Part shown: in pieces, positions 44,626 to 55,864 of the stretch
Layout of the letters: every line of letters begins with the position of its first letter
Position numbering within the stretch: position 1 is the stretch's first letter
Origin: Sepioteuthis lessoniana
Taxonomy: Eukaryota > Mollusca > Cephalopoda > Myopsida > Loliginidae
Direction of reading: 5' to 3'
Length of the DNA stretch: 64,000 nt
Assembly: GCA_963585895.1 (NCBI GenBank)
Contig: OY757934.1
Span: 39,536,681-39,600,680 of the forward strand
The notes under the pieces: model-generated
Databases searched by the model: none
The model's input: only the letters and a program-made list of their open reading frames with translations
Told to the model about the DNA's origin: nothing
Program-made: the position numbers and the translations under genes

Positions 44626-44944
44626 CCAACCGACCTATATTTTCTAACAGATCTATTAAATCCAAAGATGAAACTTTAACAAGTACTACCACTCAGAGTT
44701 TGAGTGGGCCTGGGAGTAATACCAATGAAAGGACACTCCGCACTACACACTCCCTAATGCTCTAGAGATTGACCCTCGCCATCAGATGCAGTTTATCGTA
44801 CCCAACTGTTGGAAGATGTGTCATATTAAGTGGTATTACAGAGAATAAACTTATGAAAAGAGTTAAATTCTGGTTAATTCTCAAATAATGGCTACTAAAT
44901 TTTGAGTTAAAAAATCCACCGACATTTTTCTTTTTTAAGTAAAG
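44626..44944. repeat. F2-like scrap and AT-rich DNA
   Basis: 44680-44830 contains reversed F-head text (ACTCAGAGTTTGAGTGGGCC, CAATGAAAGGACACTCCGC, CGCCATCAGATGCAG). The rest is featureless. Confidence 0.4.
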
Positions 44945-45150
44945 GACTTATTTTGCGAATTGAATTACCATGACCAGAAAATCCGGCGAACGCCTACGCA
45001 CGACATGCAGAAACACTGGGCAGCTGTTTTGACATTATTAGGTCTCATCAGCAGTGTATACCGTGATCTCCACAACTGGAGATCGAACCAGCAACCACAG
45101 ATTGCAGAGCCGAAACTCTACAACAAAGCCATCAGTTCATATCGCAGACA
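44945..45150 (-). repeat. SINE-A copy
   Basis: GGTCTCATCAGCAGTGTATA, CTGGAGATCGAACCAGCAAC and a reversed box A region, as in 413-600 and 31245-31425. It sits in a long chance frame that runs on to 45463. Confidence 0.7.
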
Positions 45151-45351
45151 AGTGACGCCAAATCAACATGTCATCGTAATTGCGCGGCCAATTAACCTGA
45201 ATGTGTCTTGCAAGTTACGACCGTACTCTTTACAGTGGACACGGTCACCTCCAGGGCCACATCTTCCGAAGAGGATTAGAAATACGCATCCGCGTAATTA
45301 TTATGACCCCAAAGCCAATGGATATAGATCTACATTTTTCTTTTTTAAGAA

Positions 45352-45392
45352 GAGGAATTATATTGTGAATTCAATTCACAATATAATTCCTC
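45352..45392. repeat. 41-bp near-perfect palindrome
   Basis: Two 20-bp arms (GAGGAATTATATTGTGAATT and its exact complement) with a single central base. The arm resembles the SINE-A 3' tail at 31252-31271, so it is probably a tail-to-tail fusion of two copies. Confidence 0.9.
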
Positions 45393-45984
45393 AATTAAAA
45401 ATATCTAGTTCAGTAGTAAATTCAGAAAGAACAAACTTCTTAATAGGCAAATCCAAATGGTAAATCCAACATCGGACAGATATTCTTTCTTTGCAGAAAA
45501 TGAGGTAATAATGACTTATACTTTTATACTAATTAGAAGATTCATTTTTCTCAGAATGAAACATCGATAATTATTTATTTCAGACCGGAAGTAGTTTTAT
45601 AGCTTATACCAAATAATGCAATAGTAGGACACCCCCTTTGAAGGGATTCTTACTCCTCTGCAGGGAATGCAGTCAATATATTCTTAGCTCCCTACCCCCA
45701 GACAGAACAGAAAGATTATTGGAGTAGATCAAAATAAAAAGATTGAGCAGATAAAACCAAACACTTTTCAATGTCATCCATCTTGCAAAGTACAAGCGCT
45801 CGCTTGATGTGGTTGTTTTAGAGACTTTCAAGAGAAACATTTGTTGGTTAAAAATAAATGAACATGTTACGGGAAAATGTTTTTGAATTTCAAGTCACTG
45901 TGTGTCGAAGGGAATTTGAAAAGCAAATGGATAATATTCACTTGTAAAATATGATGGACGTTCGCTTACTGGTAAATAGATTTT
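45393..45984. other. Little recognised
   Basis: A scrap at 45625-45710 (CACCCCCTTTGAAGGGATTC, CTTACTCCTCTGCAGGG, GCAGTCAATATATTC) is F-head related. The rest is AT-rich. Confidence 0.35.
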
Positions 45985-46265
45985 CTGTGGGTATTTATCC
46001 ACCACAGGCAGGATGTGACACAAGGTCCATTTAAAAGTGGAGTGAAGCTGGTCTGAATTCAGGGTTTTACTTTTTTTTAACTCGTTGCCTAACGAAGGTT
46101 AAAGAACTCAGTCTGTCCTTCTATTTATTTATAAGCAGAAAAAAAAATGAATTCATGACTTTCCTAATGGCATTATCGTGAAGTGAAAGGCAAACAGCCT
46201 TGTCAAGGAATTGAACTCGGATCACCGATTCCATTTTTTACGATGATAAACGTTATGCTATAAAA
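45985..46265 (-). repeat. SINE-B copy, diverged
   Basis: CAGGCAGGATGTGACACAAG, GGTCTGAATTCAGGG, CGTTGCCTAACGAAGG, CAGTCTGTCC and GGAATTGAACTCGGATCACC show the family order. An A9 insertion sits in the middle and the head is eroded. Confidence 0.75.
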
Positions 46266-46514
46266 ATGTATGGGACAAAATATTGCCTCTTTTCACCTAG
46301 ACTGGTTGTCTATTATTTACCCATGGTTGGATTTTGTATTCTCTGTAGTAGTTGCGCTAGAGAAGTTCTTTCTAGTCTTTCTAGTTGCTATGTCGTAATG
46401 TTTAGTTGTAGCCGGGTTAAGAGTGACTAGTGAAGGGAATCTGAACTTGGAAGTAGTAAGGCAGAATTGTAGCAGTAGGAATCTATTATTTCTCTACGTG
46501 ATGATTACTTGTTG

Positions 46515-47172
46515 TTGGTTGGTGGTTTCGGTTTTATAGCATATCAAATTTTGTAGGTTATTTAACGCCAAATCCATTTTTACGAAAATAGTTCTATTTC
46601 AAAATATTCAGTTTAGGATAAGTACGCACTTTAAATGTAAGTACAGTTTAATTGTGAAAAACATTTCTATTTCAAGCTATTCAAGCAGTTCTAATTCAGC
46701 TAATTCAGTTTAGTATAAATACAGATTTTGTTTACATACAGTTAAATATCAAAACAGTTCTATATTAAACAAATCAGTTTAGTCTAAGTACAGTTTCAAT
46801 GTCTAAAAACAGTTCCATTTCAAATAATTCAGTTTAGCATAATCACGCAGTTTAAATGTAAGTACGGTTTAATTGTCAAAAACATTTATTTCAAGCTATT
46901 CAGTTTAGTCAAACAATTCAGTTTAGCATAAATATGCCGTTAGTTCTATTTAACCCATAGATAGGGCCCTATCAGGTGCTACCACTTTGGGCCAGAGAGG
47001 ACCAGGGAGCAATGGCAATGAAGGGGTGCTCCGTATTCCCCAAAGCCCCAGCATCACTGGAACCTCACCATCAGATTGTTTAGTGTCATATCCAGGACTC
47101 TCATAGGGGGGGGGTCTTATCCCTCTACAGAGGTGCAGTTGGTGTATTTTACAGCCCCAGTCGACTGGGCAA
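46515..47172 (-). repeat. Element F copy with long minisatellite
   Basis: Tail stem-loop GCATATCAAATTTTGTAGGT at left, about seven units keyed on TTCAGTTTAGCATAA/TAGTATAA between 46590 and 46940, then the head with GATAGGGCCCTATCAGGTGC, CTCACCATCAGATTGTTTAG and CCCCAGTCGACTGGGC. Confidence 0.85.
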
Positions 47173-47254
47173 TGGTTACTTGTAGGCACTGCCTTGTTAG
47201 TTAACACATGGGTCCGGAATTGTTGTCAGTGCGAGTAGAGGTGATTAATAAATA

Positions 47255-47258
<4 letters not shown>

Positions 47259-47290
<32 letters not shown>
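47259..47290 (+). repeat. (TA)n microsatellite
   Basis: Sixteen TA units. Confidence 0.95.
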
Positions 47291-47293
<3 letters not shown>

Positions 47294-47389
47294 CATGGAA
47301 CAAAAAAAAATCAAGAGAAGCTATTTAACCAAGAAAGGATAATTTGCTTCAGATCGAACTGTGTTGAACTCCGATGGAATTTAATTTGC

Positions 47390-47875
47390 TTTGGTTTGGT
47401 TTTATGCCATATCAACCGTTATTGGTAGGTTGATTTCACTCAACTGGATTCAGTAGATGGGTCACACTTCGACCGGCCGTGGTGTCAACGGCATGGATCT
47501 GGTCGGGTGTGTCTCATCTCTGGGCTGAATACCTCGAGCCTCAGGGGGCCGTCCCCCGAGGCTTTAACCCTTCTCGGAAGGGTTAGGTTTACCACCTGGA
47601 GCCTGAAGCGCCCCTTTTTAGGGTAATGCCGACGGGGCCTGAGGCATTTTGGGGAATGCCGTGCGTGTCTGGGCTAAGGCACTGTGCCCGGACCCCCCTT
47701 AAAAGAGGCCTTGTGCCACATTCGCCCGTGTGGTGGGACGGCCGACAAATACCGTTGGTTTGCTGAAGATCTGTGAGCTCCGAGGATCCGATGAGCTCTC
47801 GAGTTCTGTCAATGGCCGAAGAGGAAAAAGAAAAAGAGTTTCGAAGATTCCGCCGTACAAGCAATACTGTTATTC
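47390..47875 (-). mobile_element. GC-rich retroelement 3' part sharing the F/SINE-C type tail
   Basis: In minus orientation a GC-rich body ends in AACCGTTGATATGGCATAAA then ACCAAACCAAAGC, the tail used by element F and, in part, SINE-C. Its upstream part holds an open frame of 91 codons (47589-47864) reading LRNSFSFSSSAIDRTRELIG then SSELTDLQQTNGICRPSHHT, with no recognised domain. It could be the 3' end of the LINE that supplies the tail, or a further SINE. Confidence 0.45.
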
Positions 47876-48224
47876 ACAAAATACTATATGCCACCAAATA
47901 TTAACCTAGTAATTTCGGTAAAATTAATTAATACCAAATGTTTGTATTTAATAAGCATTATATAGATGTTATAGTATATCTGTGCGTTATCTATTGCGAA
48001 GGCAACAATAAGATTTATATGCAACAAAATTGCAAATTATTCTTTCTTGTTTAAATAGTCCCTTTTAATTTTTTCGCTCCATGGAATTTCTACGATTCCT
48101 GCTACTAGTAATAACTAGTGTATATACTCGAGTATGAACAACTTCGTGTAAGGAGAAATCTTTAATTTATAGCCACAAAATGTGTTTGTATCAGCAAAGT
48201 TTGGGTCAGAAACAAGGAAGCTTC
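47876..48224. other. No recognised feature
   Basis: AT-rich DNA. Confidence 0.35.
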
Positions 48225-48365
48225 GAGGTTTAAAAATATCCCAATTGATTGTGGAAGAAAGTTGAAGAATATCCTCGTTGGCTGCAGGAAGAGATTTTGA
48301 AGATGATCTCAATTGTTCGTGGAGGAGGGTGGAAGAATATCCCACTTGGCTGCAGGGAGAGTAAG
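48225..48365 (-). repeat. Four-unit minisatellite, unit about 33-35 bp
   Basis: Units begin ATATCCCAATTGATTGTGG, ATATCCTCGTTGGCTGCAGG, TGATCTCAATTGTTCGTGG and ATATCCCACTTGGCTGCAGG. Alternate units are more alike, suggesting a doubled higher-order unit. On the minus strand it stays open within a 172-codon frame, otherwise made of microsatellite and SINE. Confidence 0.7.
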
Positions 48366-48404
48366 TGGATGAGTGTAACATATAAATGAACGGACGGACA
48401 AACA

Positions 48405-48407
<3 letters not shown>

Positions 48408-48476
<69 letters not shown>

Positions 48477-48483
48477 TGTGTGT
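48408..48483 (+). repeat. (AT)n-(GT)n compound microsatellite
   Basis: (TA)17 followed directly by (TG)n with one interruption. Confidence 0.95.
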
Positions 48484-48494
48484 ATAAAGTACAA

Positions 48495-48635
48495 TGAAAT
48501 GTAGTAATTTACTGAACGTTTTGCTCAGATGTAGCACAAGGCCGTATGATGGGGGCACCCAATGAGACTCGAACTCACTCGTGAAGGTTTGCTTGTCTTG
48601 CTTGCTAACCATTACACCAACTGAGGTGCACACAA
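48495..48635 (-). repeat. SINE-E copy
   Basis: ATGTAGCACAAGGCCG, GAGACTCGAACTCACTCGTG (box B reversed) and GCTAACCATTACACCAACTG (box A reversed). Confidence 0.75.
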
Positions 48636-48759
48636 TAAAAAATTATGTTGAAGAACGGTAGCAATTGATAACAAGGGAAACGAGAAATAATCCACGAACA
48701 ATGAGCAAAATACGATGACATAAACCAAAACAAAAGAAATATGTACATGCAACTAACAA

Positions 48760-48796
48760 ACATGTTTAAACATGTTTAAACAAACATGTTTAAACA
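48760..48796 (+). repeat. Short CATGTTTAAA tandem/palindromic repeat
   Basis: ACATGTTTAAACATGTTTAA then ACAAACATGTTTAAAC. The core CATGTTTAAACATG is self-complementary. Confidence 0.7.
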
Positions 48797-48924
48797 AAAA
48801 TAGCAGACGTTTGAAACAATTTCTAACTCTATCAATCAACAAACAACTTTAAGTCATTTGTCTTTATTCCTTTTTAATTTTTAACTTGTGTAATACCTAA
48901 AAGTCTGCTCGTATATATTTACCC

Positions 48925-48990
48925 GATCCATCCACTCGAGTTAGATGTAACAAAAGATCAATCTTTATCGGAGTTTAACAGGCATCAGTT
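48925..48990 (-). repeat. SINE-B tail scrap
   Basis: ACCCGATCCATCCACTCGAG and CGGAGTTTAACAGGC match the tail end of SINE-B only. Confidence 0.5.
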
Positions 48991-49295
48991 TCTATATGCA
49001 TTCGTATATACGAGGGTGCTTCTGTTTCTATGTTATCAGTATATCAAGCTTATGTGCAATTGTAGGCGTCCTTATATTGTGACGGCTGGTAGAATGCAAA
49101 ATTGCCTTCAATCTTTTATTGTTATAAAAAAGGAAAAGAATCGAGGATACGAACACAAACGTTAATTCTTGTCTTACAGGCAGATAATTGTTTTAATCTT
49201 GTAAAATAAGCGAATTATTTTCAGAGAATTTACAAAATAGAGAGTAAATTTACTGTAGTCAATTGATCATGTATATATATATATATATATATATA

Positions 49296-50044
49296 AAGTG
49301 TGGAAGAAAAATATGGAATAATCTTTAAAACGTTTTTTTTAACTGATTAGTCCAATTTTTGAAAAAAAAACACGATAAATCTAAATGTTCATTGTTAGCT
49401 ATATTATTTAAGCACTTTTTAAAATTCAAACTCAGCCCAATATGAGTGAACAAGAAAAGAAACGACAAAGAATCTATGATTTGCTTAACGCCGAAACCAA
49501 AACCAAAGTTTCTTTGTCAACCGGATACAAAGCAAAGAAAAAAATTTTTACAGAAAAAACCATTTTAAAGAAAAAGTGGGAGTGGAAAACTGAACAATAA
49601 ACGAAAAGAAGGCTTTTTAACTGCTCTCGCTTCGGCGATTAAGAACGTCAATAAGAATAGAAAGTTCACGAGAAAACTGTGAGGACAGTCATTAAACACG
49701 ATTTAAGGCCAGACCTTATCCCCCTTGATTACGCTTTATGGGACGTTTTAGAAAACAAAACTGATGCAACTTCCCATTCAAATATTGGTTCGCTTAAAAC
49801 TGTTATTGAGGAGAAATGAAATAAAATGTCTGAAGAATTTATTTTGAAGGCATGCAAATCGTTTCGAAGGCGTGTTATTACAATAACTGAAAAAAAAAAA
49901 AAATGGCGGTCATGTTGAGTAAATTTACTGCATTGTGTCTATCTTATTTTAATGTTTATTTTTTTAAATCAAAATTAATCGTGTTTTATAAAAGAGTCGT
50001 TTACTATTATATAAGAATATTTCTAATTTTGCTTCCGCACCTTG
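49296..50044 (+). mobile_element. Deleted Tc1/mariner element with inverted ends
   Basis: Ends AAGTGTGGAAGAAAAAT (left) and, inverted, AAGGTGCGGAAGCAAAAT (right) bound about 750 bp. The interior starts MSEQEKKRQRIYDLLNAETK then TKVSLSTGYKAKKK and KTILKKKWEW, a helix-turn-helix start. It jumps via KTVRTVIKHDL to PDLIPLDYALWDVLENK (catalytic SPDL.P.D.ALW region) and ends KACKSFRRRVITI. The central catalytic part and the QDN motif are gone, and stops occur. The deletion derivative would need help in trans. Confidence 0.7.
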
Positions 50045-51505
50045 AATATATACATATATACATAAAACAAAAAGTGTGATGATTTGATCGGCAACTGTGT
50101 CTTAGTACAATTGCAAGAAAATAATAAAGCTCTCACATTTAATTATGATATTTTGCAAAACAATCTTTACACAATCCTACGCAACTGTAGAGCATCCTAG
50201 CGATGTTTTCAAACATTAAAATTGAATTAATCAACGAGTAGCCAAAAAGAAAATGCCTTGCATTAAGCTCACTCAAAAAAACGTCAAAAATATCACTATG
50301 CCTGTGTGCCGTTGCCAATAAAAATGTTGCTCTGTCTGCAAAAGGGTTAAAATCTGAGAACATTTTTTAAGATCAGAATTTGATAGCAAGAAACAGCAAA
50401 TAAGATAAAAGATGAAATTTATCAATATAAAAAAGAAAAGTATAAAAGGCACACACAAGAAGGTTAAGACGTAGAAAAAAAGCGAATGTTTCGAGGTTAG
50501 TGTATAAATGGCTGAAAGATAATTTCAGTTGATTATTTGGGAGGAGAAAAAAATACTCCACCCAAAATTGGAGACAGTAACCTAATGATTTTTATCAAGG
50601 CAGAGAAGATACTTTGTAACACACACACACACACACACACAGTGACTTAAAACTCTGATTAGGTTTCAACGGCCGCGACTTGATTATTACGAGACGCTGC
50701 AGATGATTTTGAAATTATCCGATATTCGCCAACGAAAAATATAAGCGAATATTTCGTGTAAGAGGACATCTGTAATTTTCATTAGCAGAGTTAAAGAGAA
50801 ACTCAGCGTTTCTTACACAGAATGAGGAGCTATCAATATTCTAGTGTTTAGTAGATTGTCTGGTAGCCATCATCTCGTAATGCGTGCGTGCGTGCGTGTT
50901 TTCATTCTACGATGATGAGAGTTAGACGTCATTTTGCTTTGCTTGGCCAACAACACCATTCTATGACACATGAGTCAGAAAAAGTGAATACAGTTCGAGT
51001 ATGAATGGATAGTGGATTCATTATTCTAATAATTTGTAATAACTATGTATATGTGTGCGTTTATATATATATATATATATATACTTTAGTAATTTATAAC
51101 TCTAAAGGTCTGCAAACGTTTGTTGTTTTTTGTTTTTAATCCATTTGGGAATTGATGTAGAGAGATTTATTTTCTTGTTTTGGTGAGCCCTCTTCTAAAC
51201 TTGCAACCCTGTTCCCACTCCAGCGCCTCAACTTGACAAACAGTAACAGCAGCAACAACAGTAATTTGTGAGATTAAAAAAAACGTTTTTTTACAGAACG
51301 TTGCTCATCCATAGAAAATATCTTTTAAAAAATAGAACCGAAGATTACTCGCAGCAGCCATTAATCCAGGACGCCTGACATTTGCCATCTTCACTTTTTT
51401 TATTAACCCATCAACACTTAAACACTTTTCTGAACAGAAATAGAGACAGGTTTCAAACTTTAAATTTGATTTAACCCTCATCTTATATGCCCATTTCCTC
51501 ACTAG
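50045..51505. other. No recognised gene
   Basis: AT-rich with three small repeats: (CA)10 at 50622-50641, (CGTG)n near 50883-50899 and (TA)11 at 51061-51082. 50640-50940 is less AT-rich without a recognised frame. Confidence 0.4.
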
Positions 51506-51551
51506 CAGTGTGTGTGTGTATGTGTGTGTGTGTGTGCGTGTGTGTGTGTGC
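51506..51551 (+). repeat. (GT)n microsatellite, imperfect
   Basis: GT run with ATGT and GCGT interruptions. Confidence 0.9.
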
Positions 51552-51619
51552 ATGTATGTCTCGACATTCACCCGATCTAGGTAAGGCTGGTTACCCACGT
51601 TGATGTGGGAATTTTCGCG

Positions 51620-51875
51620 GGAATTGATGTCTGAAGGTAGTCTCTGGCCAAATTCGTAGATGTGGTTTGAATTTAAAGTTTTCCTTCTCCTAGATCGATA
51701 GAAATACCAAAGTTAAATAGTCTGCTTGACTATTTAACGCATCGCTGGAATTGTTTGATCCATACATTTCCCACGGGCATTAGCGGTATCTAGAATGCAA
51801 ACAGCCTCGTCCAAGATTTGAACTCCGTCTGCCGTGTCCATTTCCTACGACAATAACCATTGCACCACGAGTGAT
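51620..51875 (-). repeat. SINE-B copy, diverged and tail-less
   Basis: AAAGTTTTCCTTCTCCTAGA, TTTCCCACGGGCATTAGCGG, CCTCGTCCAAGATTTGAACT and CCATTGCACCACGAGTG. The left third has decayed. Confidence 0.7.
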
Positions 51876-52190
51876 TCACTAGTGCCTCAAAGTTGCAGCT
51901 TTTTGCTAAATTAAGACAAGCTTAGTAAATATCTATGGTGGCCTTTCGTAGACTGAATTGTGATTTTCAAGTCAAGTTCTTCCTTCTTGATACATTGGTA
52001 CGAAACAATTTTTTATCTCTCGTTTGCTCAAAAATTTAGTTGCCTGTGGCACACTTGGTTTAGCTTTAAAAATTGAAAAGACGAAACAATGACACGATCA
52101 TTTAGATATAAAACGAATGATTTTGCTTCAAATGTATAATATTTACCTAATAGATAAAAACGAGACTTTGTATGTGCGTATGAGTATATA

Positions 52191-52293
<103 letters not shown>

Positions 52294-52489
52294 ACAAGCA
52301 AAACGACATAGGGCTGAAACTTGTTCCTTCGTATGATAAAACTACCTGCCAAAAAATAAGATAAAAATAAATAAAAAATAAAAATCAAAGAAAACGTGAC
52401 TTTTTAAGAGTCCTAACTGGAAATAAATATTTACAATAAGTTCAAAAGTTTGAACCACCCCGAAAGTCTATCTTTGTATTATTCTCATT

Positions 52490-53345
52490 CATGCGAGTTT
52501 TTTCATAGCTCTTTTAACTGGTGGCTTTTCACTGAAGTCTGAGTGACATTAAGTCTCATCAGGTCTCCAGGACTCTTCTGAGAATTCAAGCTGATCTTTA
52601 AGAGTAGTCTCAATTCTGGATGGTCTCGATTCATCCTCTTATCGCCAATTCCTCCTGTCACTTTTCCAAGCAATTGGGAGCCATTCTAAAGATTCCAACT
52701 ACAATTGATACTATCGTTACTTTGACATCCCATGACTTTTTCAGCTCTCTGGGAAAATCCAAATATTTGTCTACTTTTTCGTTTTATTTTATTTTTACTT
52801 TGAGGTCATCTGAAACTTCAAAATGATGATGAATTCTTTTCTTCTTACTGGTTTGGTTTGGTTTGGTTTTATGGCACATCAACCACTGTCGGTTATTTAA
52901 TGCAAAATCCATTTCTATACATATAAACAGTTCTATTTCAAATAATTCAGTTTAGCATAAATACACAGTTTAAATGCCAAAACAGATCTTTTTTTAAACA
53001 AACCAGTTTAACATAAGTACTCAGCTTAGTTCTATTTCACCCATAGATAGGACTCTGTCCGGTGCAATCACTCCAGGTCAGAGTGGCCCTGGGAACGATT
53101 GCAATAAAGGAGTACTGTGCATTGCCCAAACATCTAGCATTACCGACGCCTCACTCTCAGATTGTTTAGTGTCACATCAGGACATTCGTTTTGGAGGTCT
53201 TACTCCTCCCCCGGCAAAGAAGCAGTCGGTGTATTCTACAGCCCCAGGTTACCGGGCCATTTCTTCTTATTAATCAACACTAGGTTTGATCTTCTGCCCA
53301 GGATTCGGTAATCTATTTGTATCACAAAATCCCAGAGAATTTTAT
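52490..53345 (-). mobile_element. LINE-X 3' region split by element F
   Basis: 52490-52847 carries the family 3' end (TTTTAACTGGTGGCTTTTCA, GGTCTCCAGGACTCTTCTGA, CACTTTTCCAAGCAATTGGG). It resumes at 53260-53345 with ATTAATCAACACTAGGTTTG and CACAAAATCCCAGAGAATTT. The break is the F insertion at 52848-53259. Confidence 0.75.
52848..53259 (-). repeat. Element F inserted in LINE-X, 10-bp target-site duplication
   Basis: Left edge is the (CCAAA)n tail complement (CTGGTTTGGTTTGGTTTGGT) and the right edge is the head CCCCAGGTTACCGGGCC. TTTCTTCTTA occurs at 52838-52847 and 53260-53269. This defines both ends of F and shows it moved as a unit, probably through RNA. It carries about two minisatellite units. 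Confidence 0.9.
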
Positions 53346-54291
53346 CATAATTGATAAAATATATAATTGATTATGAGTCATCAAAAATTTTCGAATTAAT
53401 CATTTTTCGGAATTTTGGGCGGTATGCCACTTGTTCCCACAACAAAGATGGCGGACGCACACAAATAATCAGTCTCGGGAAACCATTCTCTTTTTTCCCA
53501 ATTTCCATTGCAGCGCTGACACACTTTCTTCAGTGTGACACTCTTCTTATTCACCAACAGAAGTAAAAAGCAAAAAAAAAAAAAAAAAATGGATAAGCCT
53601 CGCAGACTTTCATTTCTTCAATATACTTTGGCTATGAGACTTTTTCCAGTCTCTGAGAAACCGACTGTTTCAAACCACAAAAAGAAAGACATTTTAAATA
53701 TATAATCCAACTTAATAGGACGTTTTCGTCATTAACCTTTCTGTAGTTTAGTTGTGTTAGTTACACACACACACACGACTATTTTTAATGTATCAATGTC
53801 TGTTTTATTATAGTGTATAAATTTGTTTTGTTTGTCGCCTTGTTTTGAATGTTCCTTTTGTCCGCGCCGTTTCATATCCTTTACTCATTCATTGGCTTCA
53901 TTCATTTGTCCCCATGTGTCTATTTTATCCTTCACTTAAACTAAACACTATATAAAACTTCAACATTAAAATTATGGGGAACTTAAATACCAAAAAACAC
54001 AGTCACCTACTACAAAATAACCATTAAAAGATTTATATGTCATAAGATAAATGAATTAACCAAATCAAATGATTATATGGAGAATTTGGATGGTTAAAAA
54101 TATTTCCAGCAAGATTACAAATTTCACAAAATTATCACTTATATACATATACTGTCAACTTACGTCCTGGTTTTAACAACATATCCTCTTTCTTCATCAA
54201 ATTAATACTCAAAGAATGGAGGATACGAAAAGCAATAAAAAGGAATAGAACTAATACAGTTCTATGTACAGTCAATGAGTAAATACAGTTC
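53346..54291. other. No recognised feature
   Basis: AT-rich, with A18 near 53570. A partial F2-like end may be at 53930-54060 (reversed ACTAAACACTATATAAAAC; CCTACTACAAAATAACC). Confidence 0.35.
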
Positions 54292-55495
54292 TATGTACAG
54301 TCAACGAGTAAATTATTCGTACACGCAGCAATTTTGAATATTTTTATCCATTTTTCAGAATCTAATGCCCGTATAATATCAGTTTTTTTTAATATGTTAA
54401 AAAATATATATATAAAACTCAATATTCGGAACAACAGATTAAATACAGCAATTTTGACTGGCGAATTATGCAAAATAGGAAAAAACAAAACATAGAGACG
54501 ACTCGATGATGTTTTGGGATTGTTTTCGCTCAAGAGGGACTGGATAATTAATTTTAATAAAAGGAATAATGAAATCTGAAGACTATATCAAAATTCTGGA
54601 TGAAGATCTACAACTATCCATATTTACCAACCCCTCCGTTCGGACAGGATATGACACAAGGTCAATTTTTAAGCGGAGTTTAACAGGTTTGAATTCAGAG
54701 TATTCCTTCTCCAAGACTAGTTGCCTCACCAAGGCTGAAGAACCCAGTCTGCCCTACTATTTACCCATAGCTGGAGGGAGAATAATTGGATTCATACCTT
54801 TCCCAAGGGTATTAGTGCAATGTGAAATGCAATCAGTCTCGTCGAGGATTTGAACTCGTGTCGACGTGTCCAATTCCTACGACGATAACCATTACACCAC
54901 TACCATTACACTACAACTATCAGCGTAAAATCTTGATCTAGGTTAACAATTTACTTGCCAGCAAGATTATGATCCCAAACATATGTCTAAATCAGTGATT
55001 GCGTGGCGTCAGAAAAAGAAAATTAGTTCTTCCATGGTCTTCAATGAATCCTGATATTAATCTTGTTGAAAATCTATGGCAAGGATTGAAAGTTCGAATA
55101 AATCGTCAGTCACCAAAATACCTTCAGGAAATAGAGCGTATAACAATTGAAGAATGGAAGGAAATCCCAGAAAAGACTTGCTCAAATTTTATGAAAAATT
55201 TTAGAAAATGATTACAGCAAGTTATAAATAGGTCATGCTATTAACTATTAATATTGTGAAAATTGTTCAATTTTTCATAATGTACGAATAATTTTTTCGT
55301 TTCCTCTTTTGCTTATTCTTCTCATATTTAGTAATTTTAATCTATCCTTCATAAAATTGAGTTTTATATTCCTTTTTTTTTGTACTTGATAGCATATAAA
55401 ATGTTTAGCGTCATACGAGTATTAAATTCTAAGAAATGGGTCAAAATATTCAATATTCAAGAGTGTACGAATAATTTTGTCGTTGACTATATATA
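54292..55495 (+). mobile_element. Tc1-type element with long inverted ends, interrupted by SINE-B
   Basis: Left end AGTCAACGAGTAAATTATTC... and right end ending GTGTACGAATAATTTTGTCG then TTGACTATATA are inverted copies. The similarity reaches about 75 bp inward (ATTAGATTCTGAAAAATGG versus ATTAAATTCTAAGAAATGG). The interior retains CAGCAAGATTATGATCCCAA (QQDYDPKH, a catalytic-Asp region), then after a frame change NPDINLVENLWQGLKVRINR and EIERITIEEWKEIPEKTCSN, the Tc1 C-terminus, to a stop at 55209-55211. The N-terminal half is deleted. Confidence 0.75.
54619..54910 (-). repeat. SINE-B copy in the Tc1 element, 11-bp target-site duplication
   Basis: Near-consensus SINE-B flanked by CTACAACTATC at 54608-54618 and 54911-54921. 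The head shows a doubled ACCATTACACCACT / ACCATTACACT end. Confidence 0.9.
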
Positions 55496-55610
55496 TGAAT
55501 ATATATACATACATGACACATTTCTCGCTTGCATCACAATTATTCGTTTTTGCGAATACATTTTGATTTTGATGACACGAAATCACGAAGGAAACATGTC
55601 AATGTAATTT
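55374..55610 (+). repeat. Duplicated segment, copy 1 (includes Tc1 right end)
   Basis: TTGGTACTAAATAACATG-like start, AAATTCTAAGAAATGGGTCA, GTGTACGAATAATTT, then TTCTCGCTTGCATCACAATT. The same order recurs at 55865-56080. Confidence 0.75.
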
Positions 55611-55622
55611 TCCAAACTTTTT

Positions 55623-55626
<4 letters not shown>

Positions 55627-55715
<89 letters not shown>
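55627..55715 (+). repeat. (TA)17-(TG)10-(AG)17 compound microsatellite
   Basis: Three dinucleotide blocks joined directly, between the two copies of the duplicated segment. Confidence 0.97.
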
Positions 55716-55719
<4 letters not shown>

Positions 55720-55864
55720 CGAAATACATAAATAGATATAACATTTAATGTTTATTTTGTATTATTTCATATTAAGTAGTTAATTAGATTTATGCTATTT
55801 TGTCGTTAGATGGTATCGCGAACATTTACTTTTAACAACTTTAAAATTGCGACAGCTGTTGTAA

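Noticed and set aside
44960..45463. 167-codon plus-strand frame
   Set aside because: It runs through a minus-oriented SINE-A and the palindrome, has no domain resemblance, and is a chance frame.
48115..48633. 172-codon minus-strand frame
   Set aside because: Built from a SINE-E, a TA/GT microsatellite and a minisatellite; not a gene.
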